DNA of 64,000 nt from Phoebastria nigripes (Eukaryota; Chordata; Aves; Procellariiformes; Diomedeidae), in the NCBI GenBank assembly GCA_035582835.1, contig JAYKAV010003363.1:249352-313351 (forward strand), given 5' to 3'. The position numbers and the translations under genes were made by a program. This document shows positions 51,040 to 63,703 of the stretch, piece after piece (position 1 is the stretch's first letter; each line of letters opens with the position of its first letter). The notes beneath the pieces are model-generated. The model saw nothing but the letters and a program-made list of their open reading frames with translations. It had not been told where the DNA came from and made no database searches.

Positions 51040-51500
51040 GTAGCCAAAATATCTCCATTATAACTGCAAGTGGCTAAACTCTTCAGTGCCAGATGGTATG
51101 CAAATTGGCCTCATCACAGAGATACAGATGTCATCACACTCACAATTTGTTAGTATTATGAACCCCCCTCCTCCTGTGAACTTAGTGTGACAGAGTTCTC
51201 TTATTTAATCTCTAACTTAACGATTAATACATATCAAAACCCACTATCATATAAAAATGTACTAATTAGCAGAAAATTAGCATTTCCTCATTGTCAGCAA
51301 ATAAATACCCAACTTGAGAGTCAGTGTAGGGATGTGCTGGAAATAGATGCACATTAAAATCAGATTAGCTTTTCGAGTGCAACTTTAGTGCATGTTAGCT
51401 GAATTACTCCAAAGTGGCTTTGAATAGCTTCTCACCAACACTGTAAACATTTGTTTGCTATGTAGGAGCATTCAGCTATTCATGCCAAATGAACAAGAAT
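51040..51500. promoter_or_regulatory. Candidate conserved non-coding element
   Basis: High-complexity sequence free of simple repeats, with an octamer ATGCAAAT (51098-51105) and several homeodomain-type TAATTA/TTAGC cores (for example TAATTAG at 51263-51269). Such composition is typical of vertebrate enhancers in gene deserts, but it can also arise by chance in AT-rich DNA. Only a cross-species alignment could decide. Confidence 0.2.
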
Positions 51501-52527
51501 AAATGACAGACTACCCTATTCCATGAAAGTTCCTCTCTGCAAAGGATTTATCACTTAGTTTTCATGTTCTTGTACACTACAATTTCAGTAAATTACTGGA
51601 GAGAATTTCAAGACTAATGCATGATAGCAACACAAGTTTTATCTTCAGGAAACAGCTAAATATAATTTTGTGTCATCTTTTATTTGACAAGGAAAACTTA
51701 ACTGAGAAGACTTCAAAATAGTTAAAGAGTTTGCTGGCTTTAAAAGTTTATTTCAAAATTCTAGATGTATCTTAGACTGCAAAAGGTTTTCACAGAGAAA
51801 GATGGGTAAATGATATTCCTCCAATATTCTCAATTAGCATTTATCTATCTGTCTGTTTTGAATGAAAGAGAGAAAAATCTTTTATAATCTTCTCATAAAA
51901 TAGCTGAAGTAAAAAACAGGAAATGTTTTTATTTTTTTCTATATGCCAGCACATGCCTGGGAATGGAGCATTTATTTGTTTGGCTCCCTAATAGAAGTGT
52001 CTCTTTCATAACATATACTTTCTCCATCTAACTCGGATGTGCTAGGTTCACTCTGCCCTTCCTTCTGCCAGCAGGACCTGGAGAGAATTACAGATCTTAA
52101 GGGAAGGTGAATTTGATTCATTTCATGATCCAGGGGTTTTCTCTCTTCCCAGTACACTACATGTGTGACCACTGCCCATGGTTGTCCTTCTCCCCGTCCA
52201 CCTTGATACCTCTTTTTCTTTACACTTGTCTCCTCCCGGACACATAACCCGCCAGTAATTCCTTTTTCTGCTTTGGTCCCAGTTTTGCAACATCCATTCC
52301 TTAATTTGTCATTTCTCATGTGATTAGCAAAGTAATCTTGGCCTTATAATGTCATTACTGATACAGTTACTTTAGATTCTAGTCCTCAAAAGGACCCTAA
52401 TATTGCCCTTAGAATTGGATAGCTTGACTTCAGCTATTTCTCACTAACTCCCCTTTAATCACCTGAGAAATCCAGCTATTCCCCGTGGCACTATCTGTAA
52501 CTTTTGACAGCTTCGCACTTTCTTTTT

Positions 52528-52564
52528 TATTACATACAATTTATTACATGCAATTTATTACATT
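52528..52564 (+). repeat. Short tandem repeat, 14-bp unit
   Basis: TACATACAATTTAT and TACATGCAATTTAT follow each other directly, then a partial TACATTCT. About two and a half units. Confidence 0.8.
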
Positions 52565-55500
52565 CTCATTCACTAGTGTGTTATATTCTGTTCAGTTAGC
52601 GAAACCTCAGGCCATGGTCCAGTCATCTGTTTGTATACCTTAAACTGAGTTTCCTACTCTGATTTTCATGATCATGCCTAAAACAGACTGTGTGGCTACC
52701 CCTACTACACAGATGTTAACCGTGAGTTAACTAACCATTAGTTTGGAAGATACACCCTGCAAATGGAAGCGCACAAAACTAGCAACCAAAGAGTACAAGA
52801 AGTTTGTATGAAGTGTGGACCAAAATTTTGCCAATGTAGACTTTTGGTGCAAGGCCAGTTATGTAATCTACCATTTTGTGTCCCTACAAAACATGCATAC
52901 CTGTTGATATGTGCAATGAACTGCACCTCAGTATCTCACCTTCCTAATTAATGGTGGTTGGTTTGATGGTACGGCTTACAGATGTTGCAGTCATTGCTCC
53001 CACCAGAAGTGAGGCAAAATTTTCATTGTTCATAAAACTTGTTCCTACAGGGCACCTTTACAAACTTAGTTGTAGGAACACACAGTGCATTGTGCAAGTC
53101 TGCAAAACTAGGTTCAGCAAATCCTGTGGATGGTGGGAGCTGTGGTCGGTCTCCTACTGCTCTGGAGCTCTAACGGTGAATTTGTGGGGGAGGCAGGCAG
53201 GGAATTCAGAGAAAAGAGTTAAATCTCTGTTGATTAGTGCTGACTGTGAATAGTTTTAGGCTAAAACATTCCTTACTGAAAAGTCCTCGTACATCACTTT
53301 TTTCTCGAAAAAGAATGGAAATATTTATTTTGACTAAGAATCTCCTGGTTTGAAACATTTTTTTTAAGAAAAAACATTTCCAAATGGACAGTCATCAGTA
53401 TTTTCAAATGAAAGATCAGTTTAATTTTTGGCTTAAAAAGACTTTAAAAGTACAATTTAGGGATAGATTTTATTAAACATTGCAAAAGTTTCCCAGAGTA
53501 ACTTCTGCATTATGTCTCTTGAAACTGGCATTTGAATATTGCAACACCAAACTAGAATAAGAAATTAGAAGCTGGTTGGTAAAAATTGTTTAAACTACAT
53601 AGATCCTTCATAACCTGGAGTTTGTTTCATACCTTTTATGGGTGAACATGTTAAGGAAAGGAATTCTCTAAAACTTTGGCCATTCTTGTGGTAGATGTGG
53701 TAATTAGAGAGGATGGATGATGATTCCAGACCAGAAAAGATTTTTTCATCAAAATCTTCCAGGCAGAGAGAAAGGTTTCTCTGTTTGTAGCCACATTTTC
53801 TCTTTCTATTAATGGAAAATGTTCTTTTAGTATCAGTGGGGTTTCTTGGACTGAAATAATTCCAGATAGTAGACTGTTTTTAAGCAGTTTTTCCTTGCTG
53901 CAATTATGCTGGACTTGTTACAGAATATTTGAGGTTTAAAACCTTTGATAAAATATACTATATTCTCTCATCCCAGAACTGATTTAAATGTGATCTCCAT
54001 AAACAGAACTCCATTTTTTAAAACTGGTATTGTGTTTTTATGGCAACCTGCACTGCACATTTGATAATAAGAATGAGAGCGCTGAACTGTATCACAATAG
54101 GCTTTTAAAAATTGAACAGTAGACCTGTGGCCGAAGGTTCTGGATATACATGTACACACATACACTCACACACAATTAATATAATAGTTCTGTAGCATGA
54201 CTGACCAGAATCCTATTTCAGTTTTGCACAAGGGGTTGTATAAAGTGCTAAAACTGATTAGGTGAAAGCAGTGTATTAAATATACTAAAATGAACTCACT
54301 ACTCTATTGGTAAAACTGCTTCCATATTAAGGGGAAAACAGGACTGGAATTCTAGGAATATAATTTCAAAGATACAATTTTTATTTCTAGACAAGCAGTA
54401 AGATTAGATTCTGCTACAATTTAAAGGTTTATAATTGAAACTGCAAATTTTACTATCTACCTGAGTGAAGGCAACTTAAATATTCCTGATCATTTTTTTC
54501 ATCCCTTTCCTCCTGTGGAAAACATTGTACATGAGAGTCTTAAAATTTTATTTCTGTCATATCTGTGTCCATAGGAGGCTTGGACACATAATGTGGAAAA
54601 AAATCCTTTCTTTTTCATCTCATTAGTATTCACTGTGTTAATTCAATTTTTCTGGTTTTTAATTGTGGTGGAAGGATGACCATTACTTTTTCTCCACCCA
54701 GATAAATGAATCACTGAGCTCTCACAAGCTTTTTGAGACAACAATAAACTCCTATATTTTCTACCTCAATACTAATAATTCTAAAGAATATTTGTAAATA
54801 TTCAGTCCTGGAAGATTTAGAACCACAAGACTTAGAGGTCAGTAGGACTCACGGTTCCTAATTTTGAAGATCTTGGCTCCCAAAAAGCTGAGAAACAAAA
54901 TTGAAGCCGTGCAAATGCTTTAGTATTTACATGTCACTTTTGGCTGTATTTCTTAAAAGAGTTCAGACTATTGATCACTATAAAGGCGCTCTCTTTTTAT
55001 AAATTGTAACCTGAATCAATGTGAAGCACTTAATGGTTTTCTGATTACCTGATTCTGAATACAGCAGCTGCATATTAATTAAACCTGAGGTAAATGCATT
55101 TCAAGCATGTGTGGGGGAGAAAGGAAAATAAATTATTGACTCCATAACTGAGAAGTCTTAAGGGATCTGAGATTTAGTAGGTATCAGTCATGGTTTAAGA
55201 ATTTTGGCATATGACTCTTGTCCGTCTGCACATTATCTACCCCCTGCTTAAGTTCTTTTCTTTACTCTGCAGTAACTTCTAGCAACTTGGTATCAGATGT
55301 TGCTATCTGAAATACATAGTTCCCATGACTGTAATCTTTAAGGATGTCATAATTTTAAAACATTTTTTCTTAAATACTGTTGTGATTGGGGAAATACTCC
55401 TGTCCACATATGTGACAGGTCTTTATTTTATCTAACAGCTCTTAATAGGACAATGCATAAGCAGAAAACAGATCTCCCTTCCTTTCTTTCTGGATGTGTA

Positions 55501-57905
55501 TTCTCAACAGTTTATGCAGTCAGGCAGCACAGTTTAGCACTTCTGTGGCCCCAAAATTGTTTATTCAAGTTGTCAAATGGGAGTAAAAAAAGATTGTCCT
55601 AGACTGCCTTATGGTACGGTGATTATGAAAAGATCAAAATCCCTCAGACAAGGAGGCCTTAGAAGTAAGACCCCCCCTGTCCTTAAGGCTCTCTGGCTAC
55701 TTCACTATTGCAAAAAAAGGTTACTCTAGTTGCATTCACTGTGTGCTTCTGCTGAAGTCCTTTATGTTCTGAAAACTAAGATGTAGAGATGTATATTGTG
55801 AGGCCTTCAGCCTAGTAGATGGCTACTCATCCCAAAGATTACTGAATCACCCTACAAAAGTTGTCCATAGGATCTGAAAGAAGAGCAGATACACCTAGTT
55901 TCTCTGAATAACTCTTCAGAGGCACTCTCTCTCTGTTGGCTGGATAAGGGCCAATTTCCAGCATTCCAAGTCATCCAGCAAAGGCCCATTACTTAAATAT
56001 TATAGTGGTCAACTCAGAAGTGTAGAGAAAGCCATTTCAATCTTCCTTCAGTAACACAACACTCTGCAACAAATTTTCCTGTGCCTGGCTTTCAGTGCTC
56101 CATGATATTACCTACATAGATCAAAAAGCATACAAATGACCTACAGAGCAATATAATGTTGAGATCAAAAGTATGTCATAAATCTCATTTTATTTTAGAG
56201 CCTAGGTACTTCAGAACTTCATGCATTAGCTTTGTGAGTACAGTGCTCACGGGGGAAGATTCCCCAGCAAAGAGGCAAAACTACATTTCCCATCTCTTTG
56301 GGCAGTGATTTACTTTGTAGAAAAAAAAGAAAAAAGGATTCATTAGGACAGACAGAAAAGCATGATTCTGTTGACTCAAAGACAGAAATAAACAGAAAAC
56401 ATCAATGAGGAGGGCAAAAANCTATATTCTAATATTCAATACAGGGGGACATCACATACTTTACATTACACATAGTGGACAGAGTACTGAACCATTCTTG
56501 AAGCTCCCTTACTCCCAGTTCAGGACTCTGATCATTAGGCCATAAATCAGTGTGAGTGTGATCATTTTCGTTAACAGTTTTATTCGGCACTTCCCTGAGG
56601 AATTTAAGTATGTGCTTAATTTTAAGTTCACAAATTGTAGTAGTTAAGTTGTGCTTTGTTGTAACAGTGACTTCTGCTGTGCTTAGTTTCATACATGCAC
56701 AAAGACTTTTTTTGCCTTCAGGGGTTTGGGTTTTTTTTCACCATTATTGAAAAAGTTTGCACCTCTGTATACGTTTCTCATGAGGTCGGTTGGCTCACTC
56801 TGCTGCCAGTGTAGCTTTTGTCCCTTCAGATTATCTTCTAGCACCTTTTCTATTTCTAATATATATCTAAGTAGCTTCAATGAAAACTGGTACACAAGCT
56901 GTCCTAGAAAGAATTTTTAATGATCATATGAAAAAAAGGCCCAAATAATTGTTTACTAAAAGAAATGTGTCTTTTGAGGGTGAATATTTGAATGTTACTA
57001 CAATTGATTCTGCTTTCTTACTTGTCTAAATCTTCTGATGGTAGATGTTTTGCTTCTGAAGTGAGACTTTATCTCATGTGTAACCTGTTCATTTTTCAGC
57101 CTCCGCAATTCTAACATTAGCAATTTCAAACTCCTTTCCCAACTTGGATTATTTCCTCTTTGATGTCTTTTTATGAGTCTATGATTGAATTAAGCATTGC
57201 TTACTGAATTGCATTTCCTCTATGAAAGAAGAAGAATGGTGATTCAGTGCCTGATGGCAGTATGTAGACTTCTTATCTCACTGGCAAAAATAGATATTAA
57301 TTTTTTTAAGCGTCTTTAGAGAAGAGTTATTTCATTATTCACTTCTGTTTTCTCACAGTAATACTTATGGTCATCAAATATCTTCCATCTTCCTCATGTT
57401 CTTGTGTCCACATTCTGCTTTACAAATATCTCAAGAATTATTTGTGTTAGGAAGGTTCAACAGATCTGAGATGTTTAGGACCTGATTCATAAAGGACATA
57501 GAATAAGATCCAATAGAAGGTTTGATGGTACTTGCAAGTTAGGCAGTCAATTAAGCTCAACAACATCCAACACTGAGGCATCTGAACAAAGAGCTTTATT
57601 TATACATTTTGTATTAAAGAATCATTAAAAAAATAATTTTTCATAGGAGGAAGAACCAAATCATGGACTTCTCTTCCCAGTGCTTGCACACTCTTGCTGC
57701 CAAAACAGTGTGTCTGCAAGAAAATGAATGCTCCTTGGCCTGTGCTAGGTCCCAAACTGTGCCTGGGAATAGTTTAGGAGATTGATGGGTCCGTTTTAAC
57801 AAAAGAAAAATGTGGACAGTTGTAATATTACCTGGCATTGTCTAATGTAACTTTACAGACAAAGGCAGAGAGTTTGGCCCTTGTAGAGCAAAGCAACAGC
57901 TAGAT

Positions 57906-59290
57906 CACAGAATCATAGAATCATAGAATAGTTTGGATTGGAAGGGACCTTTAAAGGTCATCTAGTCCAACTCCCCTGCCATGGGCAGGGACAATCTTCA
58001 ACTAGATCAGGTTGCTCAGAGCCCTGTCCAACCTGACCTTGGATGTCTCCAGGGATGGGGCATCTACCACCTCTCTGGGCAACCTGCTCCAGTGTTTCAC
58101 CACCCTCAGCGTAAAAAATTTCTTCCTTATAGCGAGTCTAAATCTACCCTCTTTTAGTTTAAAGCCATTCCCCCTTGTCCTGTCACAACAGGCCCTGCTA
58201 AAAAGTTTGCCACCATCTTTTTTATAAGCCCCCTTTAAGTACTGATAGGCTGCAATAAGGTCTCCCCGAAGCCTTCTCTTCTCCAGGCTGAACAACCCTA
58301 ACTCTCTCAGCCTTTCTTCACAGGAGAGGTGTTCCATCCCCCTGATCATTTTCGTGACCCTCCTCTGGACCCGCTCCAACAGATCCGTGTCTTTCTTGTG
58401 CTGAGGGTTCCAGAGCTGGATGCAGTACTCCAGGTGGGGTCTCACGAGAGCAGAGTAAAGGGGCAGAATCACCTCCCTCCACCTGCTGGTCACGCTCCTT
58501 TTTGTGCAGCCCAGGACACGGATGGCCTTCTGGGCTGCGAGTGCACATTGCTGGGTCATGTCCAGCTTTTCATCCACCAGTATCCCCAAGTCCTTCTTGG
58601 CAGGGTTGCTCTCAATCCCTTCATCACGCAGCCTGTATTGATACTGAGGGTTGCCCCAACCCAGGTGCAGGACCTTGCACTTGGCCTTGTTGAACCTCAT
58701 GAGGTTCACATGGGCCCACTTCTCCAGCTTGTCCAGGTCCCTCTGGATGGCATCCCNTCCCTCAGGCATGTCGACTGCACCACTCAGCTTGGTGTCACCT
58801 GCAAACTTGCTGAGGGTGCACTCAATCCCACNNNCTATGTCATTGATGAAGATATTAAACAGTACTGGTCCCAGTATGGACCCCTGGGGGACGCCACTCG
58901 TCACCGACCTCCATCTGGACATTGAGCCGTTGACCACTACCCTCTGGATGCGGCCATCCAACCAATTCCTCCCCCACCGGACAGTCCACCCATCACATCC
59001 ATATCTCTCCAGTTTAGAGAGAAGGATGTTGTGGGGGACCGTGTCAAAGACCTTACAGAGGTCCAGATAGATGACGTCTGTAGCCCTTCCCATGTCCACC
59101 GATGTAGTCACTCCAGCATAGAAGGCCACTAGGTTAGTCAGGCAGGACTTGCCCTTGGTGAAGCCATGCTGGCTGTCTTGAACCACCTCCCTCTCCTCCA
59201 CATGCCTTAGCATAGCTTCCAGGAGGATCTGTTCCATGATCTTGCCAGGCACAGAGGTGAGACTGACTGGCCTGTAGTTCCCCTGTAGAT
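57906..59290 (-). mobile_element. CR1 LINE, 5'-truncated, long ORF2 part retained
   Basis: About 1.4 kb of CR1 on the minus strand. The 3' end lies at 57906 with two to three octamer-type units (CAGAATCATAGAATCATAG), followed by the 3'-UTR inverted repeats at 57946-57959 and 57974-57990, the ORF2 stop at 58002-58004, and an open reverse-transcriptase frame to the 5' truncation at about 59290. The 5' half of ORF2, the endonuclease domain and ORF1 are missing. Ns at 58757 and 58832-58834. Being truncated, it cannot move by itself. It is younger than the relics at 5.4 and 42 kb, judging by the open frame. Confidence 0.96.
57946..57990 (-). other. CR1 3'-UTR twin inverted repeats
   Basis: GACCTTTAAAGGTC (57946-57959) and CCCTGCC/ATG/GGCAGGG (57974-57990), the same pair as at 517-561. 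Their order on the element is the same in both copies. Confidence 0.6.
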
Positions 59291-59300
59291 GGAGAAACAT
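58002..59300 (-). pseudogene. CR1 reverse transcriptase, C-terminal 430 residues, open frame
   Basis: This is the palm, thumb and C-terminal region of a CR1 ORF2 protein. The frame has 432 codons and no stop apart from the natural one at the end; its start Met lies at or beyond the truncation point and is not a true start. Landmarks by residue: [17 protein letters not shown] (7-23) at the domain entry; motif [14 protein letters not shown] with Asp80; motif [12 protein letters not shown] (135-145); motif C FAGD (166-169), where the usual FADD would have Asp at 168; [40 protein letters not shown]; the C-terminal [10 protein letters not shown]. The Gly codon is GGT at 58797-58799, one transition from GAT. 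With a catalytic aspartate replaced and the N-terminal endonuclease absent, the product should be inactive. An overlapping long frame on the other strand is a shadow. Confidence 0.92.
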
Positions 59301-62300
59301 TAGCTAAAAATGGTCCTTGGAATTCATGCTACAGGCCACTAATTTGTGAGTCTGCCTTTGACAGAGGTGCTATTTGAAATAATAACATTGAGTGATGTTT
59401 CCCCAGTGTACCCTCTATCTTCTGGACTTGGTCATTTAAATGCTAAGTCCCACTTTAGGCACTTAAATCGTATTTGAATATATAACTTAAACATTTCCCT
59501 ATTTTATAGTAGAGGGCATATCAGTTTAAGGGAAAAAGAAATAGCAAAAAACAGTCACTTAAAATCGAAGACAAGTTCCTCCATCATATATAAAATAACA
59601 ATAAGTGCTGCTCCCTTATAGTCATGTACAAATTGTTCACCACTAATACTTTTAAAACTGTAAATATTTTTTAAAATAAGTGATATTCTTTCTTTTAAGT
59701 AGAAGTGAACTGAGAGAGAAACTATGTTTAAATTATCGAGTCAAATAATCCCGTGTTCTGTTTTGGCCTTACAAAAAATACGCATAATAGTCATGGAATA
59801 ATTTTTAAATTCTGATCTGAATATGTAATATAACCTGTATGTTTGATCATATGTGGTACAATGAAATAGTTTAGGAGAAGAGAGCAAAGACTGGCATTTA
59901 CATTTTTATCTTAGGAGTAGTTAGAAAAAAATACAACCACTCTCTCTGAGCCCTGATAAGATAATGGAGAGGAAACAGGAAGGTCGCAGACAATTTTGGT
60001 TTAATTTTTAAGTGCTTGTTAATTTAATAATCTCTAGAAAAAGCAGTAATATGTAGATGGTAGGCTTCTAGATGTTGTCTTGTTAATCATGAAGACGACA
60101 GTGTTCATGTCTACGTATCATCACTATCAGGCACAAATGCTTATATAAAAACAAGAACCATATCATAATTCAGCAGATATAATTCCGGATAAATCTTGAT
60201 AAACCTTGGCTCTGTATTTACTGTATTGATAATACTTACTGTATTTTCACCAACACATGCATAGAGAAGGAATAAGAGGATGCCATTTCTTCATCTGAAC
60301 ATGTATTTTAACCAGCAAGAAAGGTGACCTAGTGCAGTGCGGAGTCATTGTAAATTTTATTTCAGAAGTGCACTCAACTCAATGATCAAAAATTACAAGT
60401 TCCTCCAATGTAAGTCTTTCTGACTGTAGTCAGGAGCTACTTGTCAGCTTGCCTAAATTTAAGACAACAGCTGTAGCAAATTGTGGCTGACATTGATACA
60501 GAACCTGTACATTTGAATTTGATTAGTTATACTCTTATTAACAAGCTGCAAAGCCAAATTGCTAACACAAGAGTTCAGTTTTATGTTTTGACTATTATTT
60601 CTTTTCAATTAAGATAATTTCCTTAAAATACTAGAGTTAGACCTTTTGGATAATGTTTTAAAAATAACAAAAAAATATAAAAGCATGTTAAAAATAATTT
60701 TGTGAGCTGTTTTTTAAACTAATTCAGTTCCTCTGTAAGTTGCTGGATAAATAAACTATAATATAAAGATTTTCTCTTGCTGAGCCAGGAGGCCAGAGCA
60801 AATAGCAACAATACAGATTTCCCCTTGTGCTGCTCTTGTGGCTTTGAACTGATTTGGGAAAGGAGATTTCAGTTTCCTTTTAGAGTTAGGTCCCTAGTAG
60901 CAAATGGCAGAAGCCTAAGTTTTCCTTCTGCCTTTGACAGTTTGCCTTGGATCAGATACAGGATCCTTGGAGTAATATCAGCAACCAAGACATCAGCTGA
61001 TGACATGTAATTTTACATCGTTGCTATCATTGTTCTAATATCATTTGTATTGTCACTAGCACTTTATGTGACAGCAGCTGACATGTTTAGATCCTAGTTT
61101 TCCCTACTAGTTAAAGCATATGTACAAAGCATCAGTACAACAGTAAAGTTAATGGGATAACTCAGAGTATATAGTTACACTTCTAAATTACTACAGTGAG
61201 TCTGGGTCTTCTGGAAGAAGCAGGCATTGAGTGTAATGGAAAACAGCATCCCAGTGCAAGGGCTGAGGACATTTCTGAAAGTCAGCAGGAGAAGGAGATA
61301 GGGTTAATATGTTCATTTGCTTTGACAGTGTTAATATTTGTTCTCTGTATGAAAGTTTTGAGCAAAAATGTTTCTAGAGGTATAAAAATAAGCACGTGGC
61401 TAAGTTTTCTGAGCATTGATCTACTTTTTGGCTTTAAGGGATGGAATTTATTAATATTATTTTTACACAAAACTAAGAACTGAAGGAAATCAAAAGCTTT
61501 ATTAGTTTTTTTAACAGATACAAGAATTTGGTAAAGCAGAAACAAAGACAAAACATGAGTATATTGTTTTATTTTAATATAGGAAAAAATACATGTTCTC
61601 AACTCTGTATTATCCAATAAACTTACTGTTTTGCAATATTTGTGAAAAACCTTTTAGCCTCATATATTGGAAGGTTGTGATTTGAAAATACTTGAAACCC
61701 TAATGTTTGACACCATTTTTATTCTGATTATTATATAAAAAGAGAATGATTTAAATGTACTTATGCAGTGAAATAAGGTATTCAGAGTGTATTGTAGAGT
61801 AACTAATCAATGGGCAAAGCTTTAAGGGACAGAAGATGGGAAAGGAGGGCTTGAGATTTTGAAACTTCGTCATTTTTCTTTTTCTTGATAACCGGAAAGA
61901 TTATGAAAATGATAGTTGGTAGAAAGTTTATGTAATATGACATTTATTCAAATATAGTATAAGAAAGAGTTATATCTAGTTGTTTCTTCAGTGCAAGTAC
62001 TTAGCAATTCCAAAAATAACGTATGCATTTACACATGATTTTTTTAAAGGTCCCAATTATTGATGAGCTATTCAGCTGGCTATGTTAATTTGATAGTAAG
62101 CAATTTATATAGACTATCAGTTGCAAAAGATGCTAATATGTCATTTACAATATTTTTTTACAAAAAAAGTTATATTGGAAAACACAGGTAGGTAATTAAG
62201 TTCTCTTTCAGTTCTATTTCCTTGTATTCATAAGTAAAATGTCTTTTAACATAAAGTGTACATATTAGAAATACTGACTGTGAAGGTTTTTTGACAAATG

Positions 62301-62460
62301 TAAATTCAAATACAGAAGATTTCATGTTAAACTTCTGCTGATAATTTCTTAGCCATCGAATCTCATTTTGTAAAAGTTAGAATGGCCAGCAAACAGCAAC
62401 TCCATTTATAGAATTTCCAAGGTCTTGGTATCTATTTTCTTTCATCTTTTGGTTTACATC

Positions 62461-62510
62461 AAGGGAAAAAAAAAAAAAGAAAAAAAAAGAAAAAAAAGAA
62501 GAAGAAAAGA
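62461..62510 (+). repeat. A-rich purine tract
   Basis: Runs of A broken by single G, ending GAAGAAGAAAAG. Low-complexity sequence. Confidence 0.9.
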
Positions 62511-62538
62511 TATCAAAAGGAAACCCAAAGTTTTGTAA

Positions 62539-62559
62539 TTTTTTTTTTTTTTTCTTTTA
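62539..62559 (+). repeat. Poly-T tract
   Basis: About fifteen T followed by CTTTTAG. With the purine tract 30 bp upstream it could form an imperfect inverted repeat. Confidence 0.85.
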
Positions 62560-63365
62560 GTGAGAATAACCCTTTTGTCTCAAAACCTGTGACTGTTCTT
62601 TTATTTGGGAAAATCCCTGAGTAACTACCATCAGCATAGTGGCCTGGGAAGTGGAATGTCCAGATGCTATGTCCTGCTTTAAAAAGTTGTGTTTTCATCT
62701 AAGAAATGCTGATTCTGGCAAAGAGGAGATGTGTACCAGGGTCTTTTACAGCATAGACTAATGCTCAGTCACAGCCTAGAAGAAATTTGTAGTCTTCTTT
62801 ACGGTTCCTCCCTGAAATCTTGTCAATGGTTCTTATACAAGAAGAAGAATGTTCCAAAAGACTCAACAGAACACATTTTCAAGCGATGAGTCAACAGAAT
62901 ATAAATGGCAGTGATAGTCATAAAGAAGCAAAGTTGATTCAGCTATACTTTTAGAAGGGGAAAATGCAACCTTTGATGAGACAACGGGCCTTGTTTTACA
63001 ACAGTATTACTATATATATTTTTTTACTGAACTCATTATGAGTAGATATGAGAATAACTGAGCTTATTCTTTTATATTAGATATATGCTAAATACTGCTT
63101 ACTCTTTTACATTGGAAAATGCAGGTGGAATTACCATTTCAGAACATATAATAATGTGTCCCCAATTTATAATGACAGTCACATAAAAAATGTAATCACT
63201 TAAAAGTTACAAAAGAACCTTTTTTGTTTTACTTTTTAAAAAGAAACTATACGTAGACTTAACTCTTAGACAGGGATTAACTTCATCGTGTTTATAGCAT
63301 AGTAAACTACACTTTAAGCTCTTACAATGAATCATGAAGTTCTTTAAGTCAAGGGTGCTGCCTAC

Positions 63366-63508
63366 CTGTGCCACTGCTGTCTATGTAGGGCAATAGAGTA
63401 CCGGTATGTGCGCCTATTCTGGACATCACGAATAGTCCTGCCTTTACTGAATGAGGGGATGTCTTCATTGTGGTTCTCTAAAATGGTTGAGTAACCATGG
63501 ACTACTGC
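63366..63508 (-). CDS. Candidate host exon, 143 bp, unidentified protein
   Basis: The best candidate for a real coding exon in the window. On the minus strand a pyrimidine-containing acceptor (TATGTACCTTTCGCAG) ends at 63509, and a donor CACAG/GTAGGC follows the last exon base at 63366. Between them 47 complete codons plus two bases are open, so it would start in phase 0 and end in phase 2. The protein begins AVVHGYSTILENHNEDI and continues with SFSKGRTIRDVQNRRTYRY and SIALHRQQWH, a balanced and basic composition. The segment is richer in GC and CpG (CGT, CGC and CGG codons) than its surroundings, as expected under coding constraint. I do not recognise the protein and see no neighbouring exon. 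Upstream exons would lie right of the window and downstream ones to the left. It could be a non-coding RNA exon or chance. Confidence 0.45.
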
Positions 63509-63703
63509 CTGCGAAAGGTACATAATGCTCAACTGTAAACTAAAGCTCAGGACTGACAATTTGAGAGCGCATTGCCTCAGTAAGAACCAAGCTTTTGCTT
63601 TGTTGTTGCAATTCAAGTGTTCTTTTGCTGGGATACATGCCAGAGCACTTGCCAGTGCAATTTTAAAGAGAGCACGTACAAGATATCTATACCACCCTGC
63701 TTG
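63509..63703. other. Short unique stretch, probable intron
   Basis: Nothing recognised. The same frame as the candidate exon stays open to 63616 but loses its coding-like composition beyond the acceptor site. Confidence 0.4.

Larger units (their letters stand above)
47760..57905. other. Long AT-rich unique stretch, no gene found
   Basis: Ten kilobases without a recognisable gene. The longest frames are 115 codons on the minus strand (51972-52319), 100 codons (52951-53253) and two neighbouring minus-strand frames at 56429-56895; none shows a domain I know. A small tandem repeat and a candidate conserved element are listed separately. Ns at 50436 and 56421. Confidence 0.55.
59291..63365. other. 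AT-rich unique sequence, no gene found
   Basis: Only short chance frames, the longest 111 codons on the minus strand at 61282-61617, low in complexity. A purine tract and poly-T run are listed separately. If the candidate exon at 63.4 kb is real, this would be its downstream intron. Confidence 0.55.

Noticed and set aside
51972..52319. 115-codon minus-strand frame, charged composition
   Set aside because: No homologue recognised and no flanking splice sites checked by eye that fit; could be revisited by a database search.
56689..56860. Possible partner exon to the 63.4-kb candidate: minus-strand frame with LHWQQSEPTDLMRN and a phase-compatible acceptor
   Set aside because: The acceptor (GAAGCTACTTAG) has a poor pyrimidine tract, phase agreement has a one-in-three chance, and no known protein is recognised.
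58329..59070. Plus-strand frames of 139-198 codons
   Set aside because: Antisense shadows of the minus-strand CR1 reverse transcriptase.
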